Assembly: GCA_051872775.1 (NCBI GenBank)
Contig: JBJEEE010000017.1
Location: 1 to 17,531, forward strand
Source of the DNA: UMGS75 sp051872775
GTDB lineage: Bacteria; Bacillota_I; Bacilli_A; ML615J-28; CAG-313
DNA: 17,531 bases
Direction: 5' to 3'
Position 1 is the stretch's first letter. Each line of letters opens with the position of its first letter. A program made the translations under genes and the position numbers. This document shows positions 1 through 6,770 of this stretch, in pieces. The notes beneath the pieces were generated by a model. The model had not been told where the DNA came from. It saw nothing but the letters and a program-made list of their open reading frames with translations, and did no database searches.

Positions 1-10
1 AATTTAAAAT

Positions 11-39
11 AAAAAAAAGGATTTTTCAATCCTTTTTTT
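11..39 (-). terminator. Rho-independent terminator of the ferredoxin gene
   Basis: The arms GGATT (19-23) and AATCC (28-32) pair around a 4-base loop, and the flanking A run (12-18) and T run (33-39) extend the stem. Read on the minus strand, the hairpin ends in a run of U and lies just after the ferredoxin stop codon. The A/T symmetry means it could also work on the plus strand. Confidence 0.85.
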
Positions 40-53
40 GCTTATTGGTTCAA

Positions 54-221
54 TTATTCTTCAACAATTGCTCCAGTAGGGCATGCATCTTGGCAAGCAC
101 CACAATCGATGCATTGACTAGCATCAATTACATAGATATCGCCTTCAGAAATGCAACCAACAGGGCATTCACCAGCACAAGTGCCACATGCAACACAAAC
201 ATCTGTAATTTTTCTTGGCAT
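54..221 (-). CDS. 2[4Fe-4S] ferredoxin, clostridial type
   Basis: Small soluble electron carrier of 55 residues with two cubane iron-sulfur clusters, serving low-potential redox enzymes in the cytoplasm. Two cluster motifs are complete: C9-x2-C12-x2-C15-x3-C19-P and C37-x2-C40-x2-C43-x3-C47-P. One further cysteine (C23) follows the first motif. The length and the pseudo-twofold layout match bacterial 8Fe-8S ferredoxins. I chose the ATG at 219-221 (protein begins MPRKITD) rather than the in-frame ATG 15 bases upstream, because GGAGGAA, an ideal ribosome binding site six bases before this ATG, would otherwise be coding sequence. The gene stands alone, with its own promoter (257-285) and terminator (11-39), and diverges from yneF. 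The redox partner cannot be told from this window. The family call is very secure. Confidence 0.95.
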   Translation of the reverse strand: MPRKITDVCVACGTCAGECPVGCISEGDIYVIDASQCIDCGACQDACPTGAIVEE

Positions 222-256
222 AATTTGTTCCTCCATATAATATTTTATGTATCAAT

Positions 257-285
257 ATTATAGTACAAATAAAAAAATAATGCAA
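257..285 (-). promoter_or_regulatory. Sigma-A-type promoter of the ferredoxin gene
   Basis: On the minus strand, TTGCAT (280-285) and a perfect TATAAT (257-262) are separated by 17 bases. The -10 box lies about 35 bases upstream of the ferredoxin ATG. No operator-like repeat is evident. Confidence 0.75.
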
Positions 286-315
286 GAATAAAACAATATA
301 AAACATTCATTTGAC

Positions 316-344
316 TTGCACAAAAACATTAATTTTGATATACT
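316..344 (+). promoter_or_regulatory. Extended -10 promoter of yneF
   Basis: TTGCAC (316-321), a 17-base spacer and TATACT (339-344) preceded by TGA, giving an extended -10 (TGnTATACT). The start codon of yneF is about 32 bases downstream. A TTGACT at 311-316 is a poorer -35 because the spacer would be 22 bases. Confidence 0.7.
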
Positions 345-376
345 TATAGTGTAGAAAAATAAAAAGGAGATTATGT

Positions 377-595
377 ATGGTTGCTTGGTACTGGTTATTA
401 ATACTTGGAATTGTATGTTTAATTGTTGGATTTATTATTGGCTTCTTTGTTATTAGAAGTGTGTTTACTAAACAAATGGAAAAAAATCCACCAATTAATA
501 AAGATATGATTCGTGCAATGTTTTTGGAAATGGGACGTAAACCATCAGAAAGAGACATTAATCGAGTTATTAATCGTATGAATCAATACAAATAG
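377..595 (+). CDS. yneF: YneF family (UPF0154) small membrane protein
   Basis: A 72-residue protein with one N-terminal membrane segment (about residues 5-27, rich in I, V, F and G) and a short basic cytoplasmic tail. The tail carries the family signature KQMEKNPPINKDMIRAMF followed by MGRKPSERDINR. This matches Bacillota YneF/UPF0154, whose function is not established. ATG 377 is preceded by AAGGAG (364-369) at seven bases. An ATG at 373 is in another frame. The gene has its own promoter (316-344) and is followed by the tandem hairpin at 622-681. In Bacillus subtilis yneF lies in the same general neighbourhood as plsY-parE-parC (from memory), which fits the order seen here. Confidence 0.9.
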   Translation: MVAWYWLLILGIVCLIVGFIIGFFVIRSVFTKQMEKNPPINKDMIRAMFLEMGRKPSERDINRVINRMNQYK

Positions 596-621
596 TAGAC
601 TAAGTATTTACTATAGTTATT

Positions 622-681
622 AAAGAGGTAGTTATGATGATAACTACAAAGAGGTAGTTATGAAGATAACTACCTCTTTTT
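622..681 (+). terminator. Bidirectional terminator built from a tandem 26-bp hairpin repeat
   Basis: Two adjacent 26-base units (622-647 and 648-673) differ at one base, and each contains GTAGTTAT and ATAACTAC as inverted arms. The second unit continues into CCTCTTTTT, giving a perfect 14-bp stem (648-661 with 666-679, loop GAAG) followed by T residues. This is a strong terminator for yneF. On the minus strand the same arms are followed by a short T run after plsY, whose stop is at 686-688. The left arm of the first unit could instead pair with the right arm of the second. Confidence 0.85.
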
Positions 682-685
682 ACAT

Positions 686-1342
686 TTATGTATTTTCTTT
701 GTTCTGTTTATTTTTAAATATAATTGTCTTAGGTTCGGTGTGATTCATTAAACGTTTTATGTTAGGAATATGGCGAATAATTAAGAATATAAAGGCAATT
801 GCCATTACAATAACAAAAACATAATCAATTGTTCCTTTAATTGGAATAAATGACATCGCAAATCCGACTAAACCTGCTGTCAATGAACTTAATGAGATGT
901 AACGTTTGATGGCAAAAACGATACAAAAAGCCGTAAATGCTCCTAAAAAAACAATTGGATTATATGCAAGGACGATTCCGGCACAACATGATACGCCTTT
1001 TCCACCTTTAAAGTTTGCAAAAACTGGAAATAAGTGTCCAATAAGGGCCATAACGCCATAAATTAACGGATGTATTTTTAAAATCATCCAATCTAATTCA
1101 TAGTCTAATAGACCAAAAGTAAATAAGAAAATAACAATGCTTGCTTTTAGGGCGTCTAAGATAAAAACAGCAATGCCATATTTAAATCCAAGTACGCGTA
1201 GGACGTTGGTTGCACCCATATTTTTGCTACCATAGTCCCTAATATCGATCCCCGCAAACAATTTACTGATAATTAAAGCCCATGGGATTGAACCTAAAAG
1301 ATATGAAAAAATTAGCAATAAGATTGGCACGATTATTCCCAT
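686..1342 (-). CDS. plsY: Glycerol-3-phosphate acyltransferase PlsY
   Basis: Integral membrane enzyme that transfers the acyl group of acyl-phosphate to glycerol-3-phosphate, forming lysophosphatidic acid, the first committed step of phospholipid synthesis. At 218 residues it has the usual family length and several hydrophobic helices. The conserved motifs are all present: GSIPWA (17-22) with GSKNMGATNVLR (38-49); GHLFPVFANFKGGKGV (102-117), the glycine-rich phosphate-binding loop; and R190-H191 with N194-I195 and R197 near the C-terminus. The start is supported by AGGAGG on the minus strand (1349-1354) five bases before the ATG. The gene diverges from parE, as in many Bacilli, and converges on yneF with a shared terminator. 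gpsA, further along the window, makes its substrate. The C-terminal tail from about 199 is polar and basic and is presumably not in the membrane. Confidence 0.96.
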   Translation of the reverse strand: MGIIVPILLLIFSYLLGSIPWALIISKLFAGIDIRDYGSKNMGATNVLRVLGFKYGIAVFILDALKASIVIFLFTFGLLDYELDWMILKIHPLIYGVMALIGHLFPVFANFKGGKGVSCCAGIVLAYNPIVFLGAFTAFCIVFAIKRYISLSSLTAGLVGFAMSFIPIKGTIDYVFVIVMAIAFIFLIIRHIPNIKRLMNHTEPKTIIFKNKQNKENT

Positions 1343-1367
1343 ATTTATCCTCCTAATGTTTGTATTA

Positions 1368-1397
1368 ATTATACATTTTTTTTATTTAATTAATCAA
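1368..1397 (-). promoter_or_regulatory. Probable promoter of plsY
   Basis: On the minus strand, TTGATT (1392-1397) and TATAAT (1368-1373) are separated by 18 bases. The -10 box lies 25 bases before the ATG. The surrounding DNA is very AT-rich, so chance matches are common, but the position and perfect -10 make this likely. Confidence 0.6.
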
Positions 1398-1491
1398 GTT
1401 TTTTACTCATTTAAAAAAATACTCGCTTTTTGTCGAATTAATATATTATTAAAAAGTATAAGTAAATAATACATTTTTTAGATTATTTTAC

Positions 1492-1520
1492 TTGCAAAAT
1501 AAAATGAAATATGGTATACT
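1492..1520 (+). promoter_or_regulatory. Extended -10 promoter of parE-parC
   Basis: TTGCAA (1492-1497), a 17-base spacer and TATACT (1515-1520) preceded by TGG, giving TGnTATACT. It lies 30 bases before the ParE ATG. The 1343-1550 interval is otherwise AT-rich, with no further structure that I can see. Confidence 0.75.
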
Positions 1521-1550
1521 AAGATTAATAATAGTGAAAGGGTGAGAATT

Positions 1551-3509
1551 ATGGCCAATACAAATAAAACAAATGTCTATGATGAGAGTTCTATTCAGGT
1601 TTTACAAGGATTAGAAGCTGTACGTAAAAGACCTGGTATGTACATTGGGTCTACCGATTCCCGTGGACTTCACCATCTTGTTTGGGAAATTGTCGATAAC
1701 GCAATTGATGAAGCATTATCAGGATATGGTACTAAAATAATTGTTAATATTCACCCTGATAATAGTGTAGAAGTAATTGATAATGGTCGTGGTATTCCTA
1801 CTGGTATGCATAAAACCGAAAAATTGCCAACTCCCCAAGTAATTTTTAATACACTTCATTCTGGTGGTAAGTTTGATGCTAATGGTGGATATAAAGTATC
1901 AGGTGGATTACATGGTGTTGGTTCTAGTGTTGTTAATGCATTAAGTGAATGGTTGACCGTTACTATTTATCGTGATGGTAAAATTTATAATCAGACATAT
2001 CGTAATGGTGGCAAGATTATTGAAAAACCTAAAAATTTAGGAGAAACTCGTCGTACAGGTTCAACTATACATTTTAAACCTGATCCAAAGATTTTCTCTT
2101 CAACCATTTTTGATTATAAGACTATTGCTAATCGTTTGAAGGAATCTGCTTTTCTTATTAAAGGTTTAAAAATTGAACTTAATGATTTACGTACAGGAAA
2201 AAGTGATGTTTTCCATTATGAAAACGGAATTGTTGAATTTATTAAATCTTTAATTGAAGGAAAAAAGGCTATTCATCAACCTGCCTTTTTCACTGGTACG
2301 GCCTTTGGTATCTTGGTTGAAGTTTCGATTGTTTATTGTAGTGAGTTTTATGGTGAAAACATTCTATCATTCGTTAACAATATTCGTACTAGAGATGGTG
2401 GTACTCATGAAGTAGGATTTAAAACGGCCTTAACTAGAGCATTTAATGAACATGCAAGAATGATAGGTGCTTTAAAAGACCGTGATGTAAATATCGAAGG
2501 TTCTTTAATTAGACAAGGTTTAACGGCGATAATTTCTATTCGTATTCCTGAAGATTTATTACAATTTGAAGGACAAACAAAGAATAAACTAGGAACTCCA
2601 GAAGGAAAACCTGCGGTTGAGCAAATTGTCTATGAACAATTTAAATCATTCCTTGCGGAAAACGGTCAAATATCTAATACTCTAGTTAATAATGCAATTA
2701 GAGCGGTTAAAGCTCAAGAAGCAGCACGAAAAGCTTTAGATGATTATCGTCAAGTATCAAAGAAAATATCTAAACCAGCCAATCTAATCGGTAAACTTAC
2801 TCCTCCACAAGAAAAAGACCCTCGCATTAATGAGTTATTTTTAGTCGAAGGTGACTCTGCAGGTGGTTCAGCTAAGAGTGGGCGTGATCGTACTTTCCAA
2901 GCGATTTTACCATTACGTGGTAAAGTCTTAAATACTGCTAAAGCTCGTATCGAAGAAGTACTTAAAAATGAAGAAATTGTTTCAATTATTAACGCGATAG
3001 GAGCTGGATTCGGTAAGGATTTCGACATCACTAAATCAAATTATCGTCGTGTTATTATTATGACAGATGCGGATACCGATGGTGCCCATATTCAAACATT
3101 ATTACTAACTTTCTTCTTTAGATATATGCGTCCCCTAATTGAAAACGGATATGTCTATATCGCTACGCCACCACTATATAAAATTACTATCAAGAATAAT
3201 GTGCAATATGCATGGACTGATGAAGAATTAAGGGATAAGATTGGAAATCAAAAAAATGTATCCATTCAACGTTATAAAGGACTTGGTGAAATGAATGCTG
3301 AACAATTATGGGATACGACTATGGATCCTGCTCATCGTACATTAATTCAAGTCAATATTGGTGAACTTGATGAAGCTGAATCACGAATGAATGTCTTAAT
3401 GGGCGATGATGTTGAACCACGTCGTGAATGGATTGAACAAAATGTTGTCTTTGATTATGATGATAGTAATTTCACCTTAGAAGAAGAGGAGACTGATTTA
3501 GATGAGTAA
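1551..3509 (+). CDS. parE: DNA topoisomerase IV subunit B
   Basis: ATPase subunit of topoisomerase IV, which with ParC unlinks replicated chromosomes and relaxes supercoils. The protein has 652 residues. The GHKL ATPase domain carries E46 and N50 (EIVDNAIDEA), DNGRGIP and the ATP-lid GGLHGVGSSVVNAL. The TOPRIM domain carries EGDSAGG (433-439) and the metal-binding D506-x-D508-x-D510-G. The phrasing around TOPRIM (FQAILPLRGKVLNTAKA, KNEEI, DADTDGAHIQTLLLTFF) is ParE-like rather than GyrB-like, and parC follows directly. I place the start at ATG 1551, giving MANTNK. The in-frame GTG at 1542 lies inside the ribosome binding site AAAGGGTGAG (1537-1546). The gene overlaps parC by eight bases. A GyrB identity is possible but less likely given the partner gene. 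Confidence 0.95.
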   Translation: MANTNKTNVYDESSIQVLQGLEAVRKRPGMYIGSTDSRGLHHLVWEIVDNAIDEALSGYGTKIIVNIHPDNSVEVIDNGRGIPTGMHKTEKLPTPQVIFNTLHSGGKFDANGGYKVSGGLHGVGSSVVNALSEWLTVTIYRDGKIYNQTYRNGGKIIEKPKNLGETRRTGSTIHFKPDPKIFSSTIFDYKTIANRLKESAFLIKGLKIELNDLRTGKSDVFHYENGIVEFIKSLIEGKKAIHQPAFFTGTAFGILVEVSIVYCSEFYGENILSFVNNIRTRDGGTHEVGFKTALTRAFNEHARMIGALKDRDVNIEGSLIRQGLTAIISIRIPEDLLQFEGQTKNKLGTPEGKPAVEQIVYEQFKSFLAENGQISNTLVNNAIRAVKAQEAARKALDDYRQVSKKISKPANLIGKLTPPQEKDPRINELFLVEGDSAGGSAKSGRDRTFQAILPLRGKVLNTAKARIEEVLKNEEIVSIINAIGAGFGKDFDITKSNYRRVIIMTDADTDGAHIQTLLLTFFFRYMRPLIENGYVYIATPPLYKITIKNNVQYAWTDEELRDKIGNQKNVSIQRYKGLGEMNAEQLWDTTMDPAHRTLIQVNIGELDEAESRMNVLMGDDVEPRREWIEQNVVFDYDDSNFTLEEEETDLDE

Positions 3510-5976
3510 ACAAAATATAACAAGTAAAATTAATCGTTTTGCGACTGAAACAGTCTTAAAAGAAAATTTTGAAAATATAATGGGTGATCGCTTTGGTCGT
3601 TATTCTAAATATATTATACAAGATCGAGCCTTACCTGATGTTCGTGATGGTTTAAAACCGGTTCAACGTCGTATTTTATTCGCTATGTATAAACTTGGCT
3701 TGTTTAATAATAAACCTCATAAAAAAAGTGCACGTATTGTAGGTGATGTTATTGGTAAGTATCATCCTCATGGTGATACGGCTGTATATGATGCCCTCGT
3801 TCGTATGAGCCAAGACTTTAAAATATATTTACCTTTAATTGATATGCACGGAAATAATGGTAGTATCGACGGTGACCCCGCTGCTGCCATGCGTTATACC
3901 GAAGCACGCTTAAGTAAATATGCAGAATTACTTTTGCAAGATTTAAATAAAAAAACCGTAGGATTTATGCCTAACTTTGATGATGAAGAATTAGAACCAA
4001 TAGTCTTACCTGCGAAATTTCCTAACGTTTTAATTAACGGTGCCAATGGTATTTCGGCTGGTTATGCTACTGAGATACCTCCTCACAATCCTGGTGAAAT
4101 CTTAGATGCGTGTATTCTTCGTCTAACTAATCCAAATTGTACCCTTGATGATATTTTACAAATTGTTAAAGGCCCTGATTTTCCTACCGGGGGAATTGTA
4201 CATGGTTATGAAGGCTTAAAAAGTGCCTATGCGACGGGACGAGGTAAAGTAATCATCAAAGCTAAAACCGAGATTACAACATATAAAGGTGATAATCGTA
4301 TTATTATAACGGAAATACCTTATGATGTAAATAAATCAGTTTTATTGAAAAAAATGAGCGATGTTGTTGAACAAAAGAATGTGGATGGGGTAAAAGTAAT
4401 CCGTGATGAAACGGACCGCCAAGGTTTACGTATTGTTATCGATGTACGAAAAGATGTTAATCCTGAAACAATTCTTCAAGTGTTATTTAAATATAGTGAT
4501 TTACAAATTTCATACAATTATAACATGGTTGTAATCAGTTATGGTAGACCTATGCAAATGGGTATAATTGATATCCTAGATTCATATATTGCTCATCAAA
4601 AGGAAGTAATGACTAATCGTTGTAATTTTGACTTGCTAAGAGCTAATCGTCGCTTAGAAGTTGTTGATGGCTTAATTGCGATGGTATCAATCTTAGATTC
4701 TGTAATTGCTACCATTAGAAGTTCTAAGAATAAAACTGATGCAAAAGAAAACATTATTTCTAAATATGGTTTTTCTGAATTACAAGCTGAAGCTATTGTG
4801 ATGTTGCAATTGTATCGTTTAACGAATACTGATATTTTTGCATTGAAACAAGAACGTAATGATTTAGAAAACTTAGTTGTTAAACTAAATAAAATTCTAA
4901 ATAGTGATAAAGCCTTAGTTAAAGAAATCATTAAGGAAATGAATGAAACTAAGAATATTATCGATATTCCTCGTAAGACAAGTATTGAAGATGAAGTAGA
5001 AGAACTTGTTGTTAAAACGGAAGAAATTATAGCAAGTGAAGATGTGATTTTAATTATCACGCATGATGGTTATTTGAAACGCTTAAGTAAAAAAGCCTTT
5101 GCATCTACTACTGAACCAACTAAACTTAAAGATGGTGATATCATCTCCGATATTTATAATGTAACTACAACTGATATTTTAATCCAATTTACAAACTTAG
5201 GTAACTATGTATATTTACCAATTCATAAGATTCCTGATTGTAAACACAAAGATTTAGGTTATCATGTTAGTACTTTAATTAGTATGGATCCTAATGAACG
5301 CATCTTATTCTCATATCCGGTTAGAAATTTTGATGAAAACAAGTTTGCTTTAATTGTTACTAAACTTGGTTTGATTAAACGTATTCCGCTTGCTAGTCTT
5401 AAAGTTAATCGATATTCTAAAGTATTACAAGCTACTAAATTGCGTGATGGAGATGAAGTAGTTAGTGCTGATATTGGTGGTGGCGATAATCTTGAGATTG
5501 TAATAGCGACTAAAGATGGATTTATGAACCGTTATGATGCTAGCGAAGTTAGTGTTATGGAAGTTGCATCATATGGGGTTAAAGCCATTGAACTAAAGAG
5601 TCGTCCTAATGACTATGTCGTAGGCGCAAAGTATGTTAATGAAAAAGATATTGTCTTACTTCTTACTAATCGTGGTAATATTAAACGTTTTAAAGTTGAT
5701 GAGATAAATAAGGGAAAGAAAAATCATGTTGGTAAAATGTATCTCAAAGTGGTACGTTCAAATATGCATGAAGGACTAGCCCTTGATGTTATTCATAATG
5801 TCAATGCAAATTCTAATTTAGCAAGTTATATTCGTTGTGAGAAAGAATTTGTATCGATTGACTACACAATTTTACGAAAAGCGATTGCGGATAATGGTAT
5901 GAAGATGGTTACCCCATCATCAGGTAAACCACTTGATCTTGTAATTTGTCGTAATGATGATGATATAAATAATTAA
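3502..5976 (+). CDS. parC: DNA topoisomerase IV subunit A
   Basis: DNA-cleaving subunit of topoisomerase IV. It has 824 residues, normal for Bacillota ParC. The N-terminal breakage-reunion domain includes LPDVRDGLKPVQRRIL, the quinolone-determining segment HPHGDTAVYDALVRMSQ (from residue 88) and the catalytic tyrosine Y132 in AAMRYTEARLS. A coiled-coil region follows, then a C-terminal beta-pinwheel with degenerate repeats such as LVTKLGLIKRIP and LLTNRGNIKRF. AGGAGA (3487-3492), inside the end of parE, lies nine bases before the ATG, so translation is probably coupled. The residues usually Ser and Glu in the quinolone region are Thr93 and Asp97 here. A terminator follows directly. GyrA is the alternative, made unlikely by adjacency to parE. 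Confidence 0.95.
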   Translation: MSKQNITSKINRFATETVLKENFENIMGDRFGRYSKYIIQDRALPDVRDGLKPVQRRILFAMYKLGLFNNKPHKKSARIVGDVIGKYHPHGDTAVYDALVRMSQDFKIYLPLIDMHGNNGSIDGDPAAAMRYTEARLSKYAELLLQDLNKKTVGFMPNFDDEELEPIVLPAKFPNVLINGANGISAGYATEIPPHNPGEILDACILRLTNPNCTLDDILQIVKGPDFPTGGIVHGYEGLKSAYATGRGKVIIKAKTEITTYKGDNRIIITEIPYDVNKSVLLKKMSDVVEQKNVDGVKVIRDETDRQGLRIVIDVRKDVNPETILQVLFKYSDLQISYNYNMVVISYGRPMQMGIIDILDSYIAHQKEVMTNRCNFDLLRANRRLEVVDGLIAMVSILDSVIATIRSSKNKTDAKENIISKYGFSELQAEAIVMLQLYRLTNTDIFALKQERNDLENLVVKLNKILNSDKALVKEIIKEMNETKNIIDIPRKTSIEDEVEELVVKTEEIIASEDVILIITHDGYLKRLSKKAFASTTEPTKLKDGDIISDIYNVTTTDILIQFTNLGNYVYLPIHKIPDCKHKDLGYHVSTLISMDPNERILFSYPVRNFDENKFALIVTKLGLIKRIPLASLKVNRYSKVLQATKLRDGDEVVSADIGGGDNLEIVIATKDGFMNRYDASEVSVMEVASYGVKAIELKSRPNDYVVGAKYVNEKDIVLLLTNRGNIKRFKVDEINKGKKNHVGKMYLKVVRSNMHEGLALDVIHNVNANSNLASYIRCEKEFVSIDYTILRKAIADNGMKMVTPSSGKPLDLVICRNDDDINN

Positions 5977-5981
5977 AAATT

Positions 5982-6028
5982 AAACTTCAAATAGTTAGGT
6001 TTACAAGAAGCTATTTGAAGTTTTTTTT
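5982..6028 (+). terminator. Rho-independent terminator of parE-parC
   Basis: A perfect 13-bp stem pairs AAACTTCAAATAG (5982-5994) with its complement (6011-6023) around a 16-base loop. The right arm runs into eight T residues (6021-6028). It begins six bases after the parC stop codon. Confidence 0.92.
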
Positions 6029-6422
6029 AAAAATATATTTTAATTTATTATGTTTTATATACTTTCTCACATTTGCTAGATATCTTTTCTATTGCACTTA
6101 AAATTTATATTACATTGATACTATATTCAATTTTTTAATAAAGTGTATGCTTCTTAAAGCACAAAATCTTCTTTTATGCAATACTTATTTACATTTTGAT
6201 ATGTATTAAAGTTGTTTCTATTCTTTTCACCTTTTTTTACTAAATTTTAAGATTTTGGTCTAAAACACTAAATTTTGTCAAAATTTAAGGTTCTTCCCCA
6301 TAATACTTGTGAATAACAAATAGTCATTTTGTGATAATGAAAGTTTAATTTAAATTACTAATTAAAAATTCATATAAAAGACTTAATCAACCTTTCATAT
6401 AAAGATTAAAAACGTAAAATAA
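6029..6422 (+). other. AT-rich intergenic stretch without a recognisable gene
   Basis: About 390 bases of very AT-rich DNA with many stops in all frames and no RNA gene that I can recognise. The only structure seen is the palindrome at 6269-6287 and a nearby partial copy of its left half (ACTAAATTTT at 6239-6248 and again at 6267-6276, 28 bases apart). With the RHS remnant just downstream, the interval looks like decayed accessory DNA between two housekeeping operons. Confidence 0.6.
6269..6287. repeat. 19-bp perfect palindrome
   Basis: TAAATTTTG and CAAAATTTA are exact inverted arms around a single central T (6278). There is no T run beyond the arms, so it does not look like a terminator. 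It could be a dimeric regulator site, but no adjacent promoter or gene is evident. In AT-rich DNA part of this may be chance. Confidence 0.5.
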
Positions 6423-6656
6423 TTTATAAAAAATGGAAATCGTATCAAAAGTGCAAGTAATTTAGAGAAAGTATTGCTACCAACTAGTATCGTACAGTAT
6501 GAATATGATAATTATAACCAAATCAAAAAAGAGATAAGACCAAATGGTGATATTTTAGAATACATTTATGACGAAAACATCAAAATGTTAAAACAAGTAA
6601 GGAATAATAATAATATTATAAAAGAATATGAATATACATCTAATAAATGTCAATAA
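6423..6656 (+). pseudogene. Remnant of an RHS/YD-repeat protein
   Basis: An open frame of 77 codons, bounded by stops at 6420-6422 and 6654-6656, encodes text typical of YD repeats: NGNRIKS near the start, then QYEYDNYNQIKKEIRPNGD, YIYDENIKMLKQVRNNNN and EYEYTS, with a period of about 21 residues. RHS/YD-repeat proteins are normally very large surface or secreted proteins, often toxin carriers or wall-associated. Only about three repeats remain here, with no ATG start, no ribosome binding site, no signal peptide and no C-terminal tip domain. A TTG at 6474 could start a shorter peptide but has no convincing ribosome binding site. I infer a fragment left after deletion or recombination. The family assignment rests on the repeat pattern only. 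Confidence 0.65.
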
Positions 6657-6719
6657 CTTTGCAAAATGTCCCAAAGAAAATTAAGCACATTTTTTAAAAA
6701 AGATATTTGATTTTTTTAG

Positions 6720-6748
6720 TTGAAAATAAAAATTTATTATGATATAAT
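6720..6748 (+). promoter_or_regulatory. Extended -10 promoter of the cmk-rpsA operon
   Basis: TTGAAA (6720-6725), a 17-base spacer and a perfect TATAAT (6743-6748) preceded by TGA. The expected transcript starts near 6755, leaving a short leader of about 16 bases before the ATG at 6771. This argues against the longer reading frame that opens at the TTG of the -35 box. Confidence 0.85.
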
Positions 6749-6770
6749 ACTTGAGTTGAGGTATATAGAT

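Noticed and set aside
222..236. Five extra N-terminal residues (MEEQI) for the ferredoxin from an upstream ATG
   Set aside because: These codons are the GGAGGAA ribosome binding site of the next ATG, and 55 residues is the usual ferredoxin length.
4596..5060. 154-codon reading frame on the minus strand inside parC
   Set aside because: It is antisense to a well-conserved gene, has low-complexity Ser/Leu/Ile-rich text and matches no family.
6661..6719. Terminator after the RHS remnant
   Set aside because: Only an A/T self-complementary string (TTTTTTAAAAAA) is present, with no GC-containing stem.
6720..6770. Longer cmk start at the TTG of 6720
   Set aside because: This segment contains the -35 and -10 promoter boxes, and cytidylate kinases begin directly with the sequence seen from ATG 6771.
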